This document shows positions 8,032 through 16,733 of a stretch of 64,000 nucleotides of DNA, one piece after another; within the stretch, counting starts at the first letter, position 1, and each line of letters starts with the position of its first letter. A program made the translations under genes and the position numbers. The notes below the pieces were generated by a model. The model had not been told where the DNA came from and searched no databases. It was given only the letters and a program-made list of their open reading frames with translations. The stretch lies in NCBI GenBank assembly GCA_937874185.1, contig CALNAK010000021.1, positions 248,001-312,000 of the forward strand, in the 5' to 3' direction. The DNA comes from an uncultured Lactobacillus sp. (lineage in GTDB: Bacteria > Bacillota > Bacilli > Lactobacillales > Lactobacillaceae).

Positions 8032-8856
8032 TTAGAATTCTTCGTAAACAGCTGGGTCTTGGTCCTTATTTCGACCATCAATTTTAGTTAATCCATTGAT
8101 TTTTTTCATATCTATATCTGAAATTTCAAAATCAAATATGTTCATATTTTCGCGTTGTCTAACTGGTGATGATGATTTGGGAATGGGTATAGTATCCAAT
8201 TGATGTTCCCATCTCAAAATAATTTGACCAACTGATTTATTATATTTCTTTGCTAAAGCAATTAAAGTTTCATTTTGAAGAACCGAACTAGCTCGACCAA
8301 GTGGACTCCAGTCCATAGTTACAATTCCGTTTTTCTTATCATATTGACGCATTTCTTCTTGGTTAAAGTAAGGATGCAATTCAATTTGATTGATTGCTGG
8401 CAAAATACCTGTTTCCTTATTCAACTTATCCAAGTGTTCAGGCAGGAAGTTGCAAACACCGATTGACTTAACTAACCCAAATTTTTGAGCATCAATCAAG
8501 GCTTGCCAAGCTTCAACGTACATCCCACGTTTAGGATTAGGCCAGTGTAGCAGATACAAATCAAAATAATCTAAATGTGAACGATAAAGTGATTCTTGTA
8601 ATGCAGTAATTGCATCGTCATATGCATAATATCTACCAGGTAATTTTGAAGTTACTGTTAATTTATCACGATCAATTCCACTTTCAGAAATTGCTCGTCC
8701 CACTGTACCCTCATTTTCATAATTATAAGCAGTATCAATCATTTTATATCCATTGTTAATCGCTGAAACAATACTTTGAACACCTTTACGACCATTCAAC
8801 TTGTATGTTCCAAATCCAAAACTAGGAATCTCTTGGCCATCATTTAATTTATACAT
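8032..8856 (-). CDS. Aldo/keto reductase (2,5-diketo-gluconate reductase type)
   Basis: 274 residues, the typical single TIM-barrel length. The catalytic tetrad is visible: Asp41 and Tyr46 (MIDTAYNYENEG), Lys71 (TVTSKL) and His104 (YLLHWPNP). The C-terminal IPIPKSSSPVRQREN stretch is the NADPH-binding loop. It reduces aldehydes or ketones in the cytosol; the physiological substrate cannot be read from sequence. A strong GAGGAGG precedes the ATG. Single gene with its own terminator. Confidence 0.93.
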   Translation of the reverse strand: MYKLNDGQEIPSFGFGTYKLNGRKGVQSIVSAINNGYKMIDTAYNYENEGTVGRAISESGIDRDKLTVTSKLPGRYYAYDDAITALQESLYRSHLDYFDLYLLHWPNPKRGMYVEAWQALIDAQKFGLVKSIGVCNFLPEHLDKLNKETGILPAINQIELHPYFNQEEMRQYDKKNGIVTMDWSPLGRASSVLQNETLIALAKKYNKSVGQIILRWEHQLDTIPIPKSSSPVRQRENMNIFDFEISDIDMKKINGLTKIDGRNKDQDPAVYEEF

Positions 8857-8934
8857 TAATATGTCCTCCTCAATAAACTACTGATTAACGTACACCAAAT
8901 TATGATTACAGACAATCAAGTCAGCTTTTTGGAC

Positions 8935-8970
8935 AAAAGAAAAGGCCTCACATCATCCTTGACGTGAGAC
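8935..8970 (-). terminator. Terminator of the serine hydrolase gene
   Basis: On the minus strand CTCACGTC pairs with GATGTGAG (one G-U), followed by CCTTTTCTTTT. It is about 150 bases past the stop of the gene; a second perfect seven-base stem (GCGAGTA/TACTCGC, 9024-9042) lies between. Confidence 0.65.
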
Positions 8971-9115
8971 CCCCGACTACTTTATAGAAATCTTTGGAAT
9001 GTATAAAGTAATCATTTTAAATCGCGAGTAGGCTTTACTCGCATTTACTATCATACCTAACTTTTCAGTAAATTACTAGTCATATTAACAATTTAGCTAA
9101 TATAATTTATAATTA

Positions 9116-10195
9116 TTACTTTTTATTAGCTAATTGATAAATCTCTTTAGCAACTGGTTTCAAATCAGCAGCTACTCTGGAATAATTTTCCAGTGCAATT
9201 ACTGCTGTTTTACCGTTATCAGAGATATGCATAACTCCTTGGAATCCATAGCCCCAACCGTTGGCAAAGTTATCATCTTTCCCATGATATAATCCACCAC
9301 CATAAGTACTAATACTTCCGGGAACAAACATTGTTTCACGTGACTTCTTGCTTAACATCGGTCCAGCCACAATATACTTTTCAATTTTATACATATCTTC
9401 TGGCGTCATATAGACTTGACCAGTACCTAATTCATCAAATTCGAAATATCTCTTTGTGTAGAAAACATTTTTATAATCTAATTTAGCCGAAAGTGGATCT
9501 AAATTATTATATCCTGTAGCTTTTTCGATTTCTGGCGAATCGTCATACGCAAAAATAGTATTCTGTAATTTTAACTTCTTAACATAAGTTTCCTCAAATA
9601 AATCACGATAAGATTTACCGGTAGTTTTTTCCAAAATACCACTTAGTAAATTAAAGTTAATTGCGGAATAATTCCACTTATCATAAGAGAATTGGGAAAA
9701 TCTAGTATTCTTAACATCAGCATCAATAATCTCAGCATCAGACATAATCTTATAAGGTCCAACATCCCCCTTTAGACTTAGACCTGACGTCATGTCCATC
9801 ATTTGCTTGAGAGTTATCTTATTACTACTTGGAATTTCAGGATAAAACTGAGATAACTTGTCGTTCAAACTCAGCTTATTCTTTTCAACTTCCTTCATAA
9901 TAAGTGCGGCCGTCATGTTTTTTTGAATAGAATCAATTTCGTAGGAAGTAAACTCATTATTAGATATTCCAGTAGAGTGCGTTGAGTACCCTCGACTAGT
10001 TTGAAAGGCAGGTTTACCGTTCTTGATAACCAAGATACTTCCAGAGAAACCTTTCTTATCCAATATTTTATTTACTTTCTGCCCGAATTCGCCATCAACA
10101 GTTGTGTCGACTGAACCATCTGCATATATTGTAGACGGTAAAATTCCAATCAACATCGCTGAAATCATTAGAATGGGTAAAAACAATTTTTTCAT
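9116..10195 (-). CDS. Secreted beta-lactamase-fold serine hydrolase
   Basis: 359 residues. A signal peptide occupies about residues 1-25 (MKKLFLPILMISAML...IYADG). The SxxK motif is Ser89-Ile-Gln-Lys92. The second motif, normally YxN, is read as YSA within NYSAINF, so the usual Asn is Ala; YSAIN may use the later Asn. WGYGFQGVMH near the C-terminus fits the third motif region. Such proteins are class C beta-lactamase/DD-peptidase relatives acting on cell wall or small esters; the exact substrate is unknown. Own promoter region and terminator. Confidence 0.88.
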   Translation of the reverse strand: MKKLFLPILMISAMLIGILPSTIYADGSVDTTVDGEFGQKVNKILDKKGFSGSILVIKNGKPAFQTSRGYSTHSTGISNNEFTSYEIDSIQKNMTAALIMKEVEKNKLSLNDKLSQFYPEIPSSNKITLKQMMDMTSGLSLKGDVGPYKIMSDAEIIDADVKNTRFSQFSYDKWNYSAINFNLLSGILEKTTGKSYRDLFEETYVKKLKLQNTIFAYDDSPEIEKATGYNNLDPLSAKLDYKNVFYTKRYFEFDELGTGQVYMTPEDMYKIEKYIVAGPMLSKKSRETMFVPGSISTYGGGLYHGKDDNFANGWGYGFQGVMHISDNGKTAVIALENYSRVAADLKPVAKEIYQLANKK

Positions 10196-10363
10196 ATATA
10201 TTCACCTTAAAAACCTACTGAGCTACCTTCCTCAATAAACAATTATAATTTATTTTTTTAAAAACTAATAATGATTTACTCATAACTCTAAAGTTGCTAA
10301 GCTTTACACCTCTAAACCATGATTATGGTAAAATGTAGGCAATAATAGAAGAAGGAGATTTAC

Positions 10364-10912
10364 ATGAAAACAATAATAATAATTGCTATTATCTTAGTCA
10401 TAATTATCGCCTATGCGGGTATGTACAACAGCTTAGTTAAGTATCGTAATCGTGCTCGTGAATTTAGTTCACAAATTGATGTTCAATTAAAACGTCGTAC
10501 TGATTTGATTCCTAACTTGGTTGAAACCGTTAAGGGTTATGCCAAACATGAAAAGGAAACTTTATCACACGTTGTTGAATTAAGAAACAATGTTACTAAT
10601 GCTAATACACTACAAGATAAAGTTGAAGCTGATAGTGCCTTAACTGGTGCTTTGAGACAAGTCTTTGCTTTAGCAGAAAGTTATCCTGATCTAAAAGCTA
10701 ACCAAGAGTTTTCAAAATTAATGGAAGAACTATCAAATACTGAAAATAAAGTTTCATATGCTCGTCAAGCTTATAACAGCCAAGTACAAGCATACGATAC
10801 TGCTATTCAAACTTTCCCTCGTAATTTAATTGCAGGCATTCACGGATTTAAAGAAATGGAATTCTTGCAAATACCTGATGTTGATAAAGAAGCTCCAAAG
10901 GTTAAGTTTTAA
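10364..10912 (+). CDS. lemA: LemA family protein
   Basis: 182 residues: an N-terminal membrane helix (about 4-20, rich in Ile), then a long coiled four-helix body with the family pattern YNSLVKYRNRARE and RRTDLIPNLVETVKGYAKHE. It is anchored at the membrane; the family role is unsettled and often linked to membrane or envelope stress. The htpX gene starts 12 bases after its stop, and this lemA-htpX pair is common in Firmicutes. AGAAGGAG precedes the ATG. Confidence 0.95.
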   Translation: MKTIIIIAIILVIIIAYAGMYNSLVKYRNRAREFSSQIDVQLKRRTDLIPNLVETVKGYAKHEKETLSHVVELRNNVTNANTLQDKVEADSALTGALRQVFALAESYPDLKANQEFSKLMEELSNTENKVSYARQAYNSQVQAYDTAIQTFPRNLIAGIHGFKEMEFLQIPDVDKEAPKVKF

Positions 10913-10924
10913 TAGAGGTCTATT

Positions 10925-11833
10925 ATGATTTACGAGCAAATTGATCATAATAAGCGTAAAACTTATTTCATATTTTTCTTTTTCTTTTTAATCTTAGCTG
11001 CATTGGGAAGTTTTATCGGCGCATACTTCTTTGACAATATTTACTCAGGGATAGTTATCGCTTTAGTAATCGCAATAGTCTATACAATAATAACTTATTT
11101 TCAATCTACTAGCATCGTAATGCAGATGAATGGTGCAAAAAAATTAAACTCGGCTGAGGACGCTCCAGACCTTTGGCACATCGTTGAGGATCTATCTATG
11201 GTAGCCGATATTCCCCTACCTGATATTTACATCATTGATGACCCAAGTCCTAATGCTTTTGCAACCGGACGTGATCCACAGCATGCGGCCGTAGCAGTTA
11301 CAAGTGGTCTGTATAAAATGATGGACCGTGAAGAACTTGAGGGAGTTTTGGCACATGAAATTTCTCATGTGAAAAATTACGATATTCGAGTTTCAACAAT
11401 ATCGGTTGCCCTCTCTTCCGCAATCATTTTAATCTGTGCAATTATCGGTAACGCATATCGGTGGTGGATTCCAATGAATCGTGATGACCGAGATAATAAT
11501 AATTCTGGCGCTATCAGAATTGTTTTATGGTTAATTGGATTGGTCTTCGCTATTCTCGGACCATTAATCGCCAGCCTAGTTCAAATGGCCATTTCAAGAA
11601 ACCGTGAATATCTTGCTGATGTTTCCGGTGCTGAATTGACACGTAATCCTCAGGGATTAATTAATGCTTTGGAAAAGCTTGAAGAAAGCACTAAACCGAT
11701 GAAACGTGTTGATGATGCTAGTGCTGCACTTTATATCGATGATCCAAATAAGAAAAAACACTTCTCAGGACTCTTCGATACTCACCCACCATTGGATGAT
11801 CGGATTGCCGCTTTGAAGAAAACATTTCAATAA
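10925..11833 (+). CDS. htpX: HtpX family M48 membrane zinc protease
   Basis: 302 residues. Two N-terminal membrane helices (about 14-35 and 40-60), the HEISH zinc motif (His144, His148), two more helices (~157-172 and ~188-215) and the third zinc ligand region NREYLADVSGAEL. The active site faces the cytosol and degrades damaged membrane proteins in the family. Second gene of the lemA operon, with a GAGG binding site and a terminator just after the stop. Confidence 0.96.
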   Translation: MIYEQIDHNKRKTYFIFFFFFLILAALGSFIGAYFFDNIYSGIVIALVIAIVYTIITYFQSTSIVMQMNGAKKLNSAEDAPDLWHIVEDLSMVADIPLPDIYIIDDPSPNAFATGRDPQHAAVAVTSGLYKMMDREELEGVLAHEISHVKNYDIRVSTISVALSSAIILICAIIGNAYRWWIPMNRDDRDNNNSGAIRIVLWLIGLVFAILGPLIASLVQMAISRNREYLADVSGAELTRNPQGLINALEKLEESTKPMKRVDDASAALYIDDPNKKKHFSGLFDTHPPLDDRIAALKKTFQ

Positions 11834-11846
11834 CAAAATTCTAAAA

Positions 11847-11880
11847 TAAAAAGAGACTGAAATTTCAGTCTCTTTTTTGT
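11847..11880. terminator. Bidirectional terminator
   Basis: AAAGAGACTGAAATTTCAGTCTCTTT is one perfect palindrome with T-runs on both strands; it separates htpX from the convergent acetyltransferase gene. (Given as a 26-base palindrome in halves: AAAGAGACTGAAA and its mirror.). Confidence 0.85.
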
Positions 11881-11884
11881 ATCT

Positions 11885-12481
11885 TTAGATAAAGTCATGA
11901 CCTACAAAACCAGTTTTATCTTGATCAGTAATTGGACGTAGAACTTTACATGGATTACCTGCAGCAATTACATTATCTGGAATATCGTGGGTAACAACAC
12001 TTCCTGCTCCAACCACAACATCTTTTCCAATTGTTACTCCTGGAAGAACTATTACATGTGCTGCTAACCAAGTACGATTTCCGATATTAATTGGTTTAGC
12101 AATACACCCACCAAGCATCCGCTCATTCCCATCAAACAAATGATTACTTGTATATAGTCCAACTTTAGGTCCAAAGAGCACATTGTCACCAATAGTAACT
12201 TTGGCACCATCCAAAATCACACAGTCGTAATTAGCATAGAATTTATCCCCAACATGAATGTTACGACCAAATTCACAGCGAAAATTAGGATTTACAAATG
12301 GATGAACCCCAGTACTTCCAAATAGCTCTTTAATGAACGTTTCCTTTTTAGAGGTATCTTCCTCATTATTAAGTTTATTCGTTAGATGAGTAGCCTTGTC
12401 ACGTAATTTATCTAAACGCGGATCCGTGTCATTATATGGTTTTCCTGTCGACATATATATAAATTTATCTTCCAAATTCAT
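11885..12481 (-). CDS. Hexapeptide-repeat O-acetyltransferase (maltose/galactoside acetyltransferase type)
   Basis: 198 residues. An N-terminal helical Mac domain (about 5-60, KFIYMSTGKPYNDTDP) is followed by left-handed beta-helix repeats (IGDNVLFGPKVGLYTSNH, INIGNRTWLAAHVIVLPG, IGKDVVVGAGSVV). The His in YTSNH is the expected catalytic base. It transfers acetyl from acetyl-CoA to a sugar hydroxyl; the acceptor is not known. GGAGAT precedes the ATG. A second, shorter homologue lies at 55277-55834. Confidence 0.93.
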   Translation of the reverse strand: MNLEDKFIYMSTGKPYNDTDPRLDKLRDKATHLTNKLNNEEDTSKKETFIKELFGSTGVHPFVNPNFRCEFGRNIHVGDKFYANYDCVILDGAKVTIGDNVLFGPKVGLYTSNHLFDGNERMLGGCIAKPINIGNRTWLAAHVIVLPGVTIGKDVVVGAGSVVTHDIPDNVIAAGNPCKVLRPITDQDKTGFVGHDFI

Positions 12482-12588
12482 TAAAGTGATATCTCCTAAT
12501 CTAAATAACTATATAAGTTTCCAATATGTCAATTTTAACATAAACATTATCTGTTAATTCCGAATAAATATTAGTTGTTTACATGTTT

Positions 12589-12616
12589 TTGTTCTAGATT
12601 TCAGAAAATCTATGAT
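12589..12616 (+). promoter_or_regulatory. Sigma-A promoter of the nuclease-glyA operon
   Basis: TTGTTC (12589-12594), a 16-base spacer and TATGAT (12611-12616). Transcription would start near 12623, downstream of the first possible ATG of the frame, which supports the later start codon at 12668. Confidence 0.6.
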
Positions 12617-12667
12617 AAAATTATAGACGAAGGTTTCTTAAATCTTCGTAATGAGGGGTACAAGTTT

Positions 12668-13483
12668 ATGTATATGTTATTGTTAATTTTATTGGGTGCA
12701 ATCGTTCTATTCACAACATTCATGATCAAACCAAAGAAACGGACTCATCGAAAGTTAGTCTCTTTAGGTCTATTGTTAATCGTTGTTGGTGGTTCAGGAG
12801 TCTATGAGTCATATCAAGGTAATGAAGTTGGTACCGGAAATAATCCGACGAACGTTGAGAAAAGTAAGAATTCCTCAAGTTCTGATTTAGCCAATTTAAA
12901 TTACCAAGGTACTCAGGAAATAGAAGTTAATAATAATACCCCTACTTTTGCAAAATCCGAACTAAACGTATCAAAAGGTTCATGGCAAGAGTTTGCTGAT
13001 TTGGATAACCTTAATCGTGCAGTTCAAGCCGATGCACTTCTAAGTAAAAGTCTCATGCCGACTGCTAAACGTGAACCACTTTATGTCAACCCAACTGGCT
13101 GGCATAATAAACGTATTAAGAGCGGCTGGCTATATAATCGTTCACATCTAATTGGTTATCAACTTTCTGGGCAAAATAATAATCCTAAGAATTTGATGAC
13201 TGGAACCCGTTCATTGAACTCACCTGAGATGCTCAAACATGAAAACGATATTGCCTATTATCTCAAACAGAATCCTAATAACTATATTAGGTATCGGGTC
13301 AAACCGATATATCGTGGCAATGAATTAGTCGCTCGAGGAGTTCAAATGGTTGCTGAATCGCTAGATTCTAGCGGTAAACCCGATAATGGAGTTTCGTTCA
13401 ACGTGTATATCTTTAATGTTGAAAAGAATGTTAAGATTAATTATAGCGATGGTACAAGTGTAGTTAATTACAATAATAATTAA
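12668..13483 (+). CDS. Membrane-anchored DNA/RNA non-specific endonuclease (EndA-like)
   Basis: 271 residues from the ATG at 12668, which follows GAGGGG. The frame is open 31 codons further upstream, but that part contains the promoter and has no binding site. Two hydrophobic N-terminal segments anchor it, then the nuclease domain: WLYNRSHLIGYQL carries the catalytic His (the family DRGH appears as NRSH), and NNPKNLMTGTRSLN supplies the metal Asn. Streptococcal EndA and related enzymes cleave extracellular DNA in uptake or nutrition. glyA follows 13 bases after its stop, with no terminator between. Confidence 0.9.
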   Translation: MYMLLLILLGAIVLFTTFMIKPKKRTHRKLVSLGLLLIVVGGSGVYESYQGNEVGTGNNPTNVEKSKNSSSSDLANLNYQGTQEIEVNNNTPTFAKSELNVSKGSWQEFADLDNLNRAVQADALLSKSLMPTAKREPLYVNPTGWHNKRIKSGWLYNRSHLIGYQLSGQNNNPKNLMTGTRSLNSPEMLKHENDIAYYLKQNPNNYIRYRVKPIYRGNELVARGVQMVAESLDSSGKPDNGVSFNVYIFNVEKNVKINYSDGTSVVNYNNN

Positions 13484-13496
13484 GGAGCTGATCGTA

Positions 13497-14726
13497 GTGC
13501 AATATAGTACAGGTGATAATGAAATTTTCGATCTTATTAAGAAGGAAGAAGATCGACAAAATAGAAATATTGAATTGATTGCTTCCGAGAATATCGTTTC
13601 TGATAATGTTAGAAAAGCCCAAGGTTCAGTTTTAACTAATAAATATGCTGAAGGTTACCCTGGGCACCGTTACTATGGTGGCTGTGAATATATCGACCAA
13701 GTTGAACAAATTGCAATTGATCGTGCAAAAAAACTTTTCAATGCTGAATACGTCAATGTTCAACCACATTCAGGTTCACAAGCTAACGCTGCTGCCTACC
13801 AAGCTGTATTAAAACCTGGTGACAAAGTTTTAGGTATGGATCTTAACGCTGGTGGACACTTAACTCATGGTTCAAAAGTTAATTTTTCTGGTAAAATCTA
13901 CAACTTCCATTCATATGGTGTTAATGCTGAAGGTCTAATTGACTATGACAACGTTCAAAAAATTGCGGAAGAAGTTCAACCACATCTAATCGTTGCTGGT
14001 GCTTCTGCTTACAGTCGTATCATTGACTTCAAGAAATTCAGAGAAATTGCTGACTCAGTTGGCGCATTATTAATGGTCGATATGGCTCATATTGCCGGAC
14101 TAGTTGCTGTCGGTTTACACCCTACTCCAGTTGGTGTTGCTGATATTGTTACTACTACTACTCATAAAACACTTAGAGGTCCACGTGGTGGTATGATTCT
14201 TGCCAACGCTGAACTCGGTAAAAAGCTTAACTCAGCTGTCTTCCCAGGAACTCAAGGTGGTCCTTTGGAACATGTTATTGCTGGTAAGGCTGTTGCCTTT
14301 GGTGAAGACCTTCAACCACAATTCAAGACCTACATGGAACAAGTTGTTAAAAACGCTGCTGCAATGGCAAAAGTTATCAATGATGCTGATAATCTATCCG
14401 TTTTAACTGGCGGTACAGATAATCACTTGCTAAACGTTGTCTTAACTGAAAGTGGTATGAATGGTATGGAAGTTCAAGACTTGCTAGATTCTATCCATAT
14501 CACAACTAATAAAGAGGCCATTCCTAATGACCCATTGCCACCTAAATTGACATCTGGTCTACGTCTAGGATCTCCTGCTATTACATCAAGAGGCTTTGAC
14601 GAAGAAGATTGTAAAGAAGTAGCTCATATTATTGTTGATGCTATTAAGTATCACGATGATCCTGAAGAATTAAAGAAATTAGATGCCCGTACAAAGGCAC
14701 TTACTGATAAACACCCAATTAAATAA
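13497..14726 (+). CDS. glyA: Serine hydroxymethyltransferase
   Basis: 409 residues, normal length. The PLP lysine is Lys224 in TTTTHKTLRGPRGG; Asp195 and His198 sit in MVDMAHIAG. It converts serine and tetrahydrofolate to glycine and 5,10-methylene-tetrahydrofolate, the main one-carbon source. The start is GTG at 13497, with AAGGAG formed by the bases around the nuclease stop codon; the two genes are one transcript. A terminator follows directly. Confidence 0.98.
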   Translation: MQYSTGDNEIFDLIKKEEDRQNRNIELIASENIVSDNVRKAQGSVLTNKYAEGYPGHRYYGGCEYIDQVEQIAIDRAKKLFNAEYVNVQPHSGSQANAAAYQAVLKPGDKVLGMDLNAGGHLTHGSKVNFSGKIYNFHSYGVNAEGLIDYDNVQKIAEEVQPHLIVAGASAYSRIIDFKKFREIADSVGALLMVDMAHIAGLVAVGLHPTPVGVADIVTTTTHKTLRGPRGGMILANAELGKKLNSAVFPGTQGGPLEHVIAGKAVAFGEDLQPQFKTYMEQVVKNAAAMAKVINDADNLSVLTGGTDNHLLNVVLTESGMNGMEVQDLLDSIHITTNKEAIPNDPLPPKLTSGLRLGSPAITSRGFDEEDCKEVAHIIVDAIKYHDDPEELKKLDARTKALTDKHPIK

Positions 14727-14749
14727 TTTATCTTACAAAAAATATTTTA

Positions 14750-14790
14750 AAACAACCACAATTCATGAAAGCGAATTGTGGTTGTTTTGC
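14750..14790 (+). terminator. Terminator after glyA
   Basis: ACAACCACAATTC pairs with GAATTGTGGTTGT around a loop of about eight bases, followed by TTTTGC. The apparent earlier start of the next gene lies inside this hairpin. Confidence 0.85.
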
Positions 14791-14809
14791 TATTAAAAGG
14801 AATAACGAT

Positions 14810-15106
14810 ATGAAAACTTATAAATTTACTGCAACAATTGAAGCTTCATCTGTGGGCAAAGGTGGCGCCTATGTTAAATTTCCATACGATATTCGCCAAG
14901 AATTCGGTGTTGGTCGTGTCAAAGTCCATGCGACGTTTGACGGTCTCCCATACGATGGCTCGATTGTGAATATGGGAATTAAAAATGATGACGGCAATAT
15001 TTGTTACATTCTAGGTATCCTAAAACGTATCCGTCAAACATTAAATAAAAATATTGGTGACACGGTTCAAGTTACTGTTGTTGCCATAAATAAAAAAACG
15101 AGCTAA
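14810..15106 (+). CDS. DUF1905 domain protein
   Basis: 98 residues from the ATG at 14810, preceded by AAAAGG. An ATG at 14765 opens the same frame but lies in the loop of the glyA terminator and is rejected. The protein is a single small beta-barrel-like DUF1905 domain (YKFTATIEASSVGKGGAYVKF, then GVGRVKVHATFDG and YILGILKRIRQTLNKNIGD). The function of the family is not known. Convergent with the antiporter gene. Confidence 0.87.
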   Translation: MKTYKFTATIEASSVGKGGAYVKFPYDIRQEFGVGRVKVHATFDGLPYDGSIVNMGIKNDDGNICYILGILKRIRQTLNKNIGDTVQVTVVAINKKTS

Positions 15107-15123
15107 ATACAACAAATCAAGGC

Positions 15124-15162
15124 ATAAAAAAAATAGACCTTATCAAAATTGATAAGATCTAC
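15124..15162 (-). terminator. Terminator of the dipeptidase-antiporter operon
   Basis: On the minus strand TAGATCTTATCAA pairs with TTGATAAGGTCTA, followed by eight T. Confidence 0.85.
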
Positions 15163-15170
15163 TGTTGATT

Positions 15171-16694
15171 TTAATCAGTAACTTCAGCTTCATCAGCCTT
15201 TTTTTCTTTATGCTCATATCTATAATACAAGCCTAATCCGACAAGTCCGAAGACAACTGGTCCAAGGATTGTCCATAGAGCATCTGTATATGCACCTTCC
15301 ATAATTGGTTGGAGCAACGTAAAGATAATAGCAAAAGCTAAAACTAAGAAGACAATTGATGTTACTGTCCACATAATTTTTTTGTTCTTATAGAACACAT
15401 ATGGTTTTTCGATATCTTTGTTCATATTGAAGAATGGATATGCACCAACTAAGAACAAATATGGAACTGTTGTAGAAACATTAGCCATTAATGTCAAAAC
15501 GTTGTATAAGGCTTTAGCATTTTTACCACCCATATCAACAATCAAAATCAAGACGATAACTACAATAGCTTGTACCCACATTGCGTAAGCAGGCATACCA
15601 TGTTTATTTAGTTTAGTAACTTTTGCTGGCCAAAAATCCTTTGGAGTTCCTAAAACGAAAGACTTCAATGGTGAATAAATCAAAACGAAGAATGCACCCA
15701 TGTAAAGAATAAACATATCAAATCCAGTGAAACGTGCCAACCATTCTCCCACAGTAATGGCTGCTGCGTTACCTAGTCCAAGATGTGTTGCAAAGGTGTA
15801 ACCCAAGTTACTCATCATAACATAAGTAATATTACCTAGGTTAACGTTGCCTTTTGAAACAACGGCATTCCAGTTAGCACTCATTGACCAACATAGAATT
15901 GTTAGTGAATAAAGTAATGTGATAACTCCAGCTGAAATTAAAACACCACGAGGAAAATCCTTCTTAGGATTCTTCATACTATCAGTAACACCACCGACAG
16001 ATTCCATACCACCGTAAGCAAAAATTGCATAAACGATGAATGAAACCATCCCTAGTGGTGAAGCAAATGCAGGATTAGCAGAATGGATAAATGTATCTAA
16101 TCCGTGAATAGGTTCTGCAGTGTGAAAACCTGACATGAATAAAACAGCCAAACTTAGGGCAAAAAAGATAACTTGTAAAACAATTGTCATAATTCCACCA
16201 AAGTTTGAAACTTTAGAGATTTTGTCCATACCTTGTGTAGCTGTATATGTAACAAAAATAATCCAGAAAACAGCCAACACACCAATAACTTGTGTAGCGT
16301 TCAATCCGAACATACCCCAAGTTTGTGTTGAATCATGTCCTGTAAACATCGTAGACAATGGAATCCAAACTTTTGAGGAAGTGGATACCAACCAAACTTC
16401 CCATGAAGCTAGCCACATAAATGTTCCGATAAAGGCCCATTTAGCACCAACAGCTCCATCAATCCATGAATAAATTCCACCCTTTGCTTCATTAAAAGCA
16501 GAACCATACTCTGCCATCATAAATCCTACTGGTAGGAAGAAGAATAAGGCAGCGAAAACGTACCAAACAATACTTGCCAATCCCATCTGTTCATACGCAA
16601 CAGTTGTATTAGCAAATCCAAAAATAGCCGTGAAAATCATCATTATTAAACCAAAAAGCGTGATAGTTTTCTTGGTCGAATTACCATCGTTCAT
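15171..16694 (-). CDS. APC-superfamily amino acid transporter (GadC/YjeM-like)
   Basis: 507 residues with about 12 membrane helices. The N-terminus TLFGLIMMIFTAIFGFANTT and the FAYGGMESVGGVTDSMKNP segment match the glutamate/GABA antiporter family, nearest in style to YjeM. The C-terminal tail is charged. It probably exchanges amino acids across the membrane. It lies 39 bases downstream of the dipeptidase gene in the same orientation, which suggests transport of amino acids linked to peptide breakdown. GGGG precedes the ATG. Substrate remains unproven. Confidence 0.88.
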   Translation of the reverse strand: MNDGNSTKKTITLFGLIMMIFTAIFGFANTTVAYEQMGLASIVWYVFAALFFFLPVGFMMAEYGSAFNEAKGGIYSWIDGAVGAKWAFIGTFMWLASWEVWLVSTSSKVWIPLSTMFTGHDSTQTWGMFGLNATQVIGVLAVFWIIFVTYTATQGMDKISKVSNFGGIMTIVLQVIFFALSLAVLFMSGFHTAEPIHGLDTFIHSANPAFASPLGMVSFIVYAIFAYGGMESVGGVTDSMKNPKKDFPRGVLISAGVITLLYSLTILCWSMSANWNAVVSKGNVNLGNITYVMMSNLGYTFATHLGLGNAAAITVGEWLARFTGFDMFILYMGAFFVLIYSPLKSFVLGTPKDFWPAKVTKLNKHGMPAYAMWVQAIVVIVLILIVDMGGKNAKALYNVLTLMANVSTTVPYLFLVGAYPFFNMNKDIEKPYVFYKNKKIMWTVTSIVFLVLAFAIIFTLLQPIMEGAYTDALWTILGPVVFGLVGLGLYYRYEHKEKKADEAEVTD

Positions 16695-16733
16695 TATATA
16701 AAACCCCTTATTTAATTTTCAATGTACAAATTT

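Noticed and set aside
12575..12667. 31-codon extension of the nuclease
   Set aside because: It contains the promoter -10 box and has no ribosome binding site.
14765..14809. N-terminal extension of the DUF1905 protein
   Set aside because: The ATG at 14765 lies in the loop of the glyA terminator; ATG at 14810 has a binding site and fits the domain.
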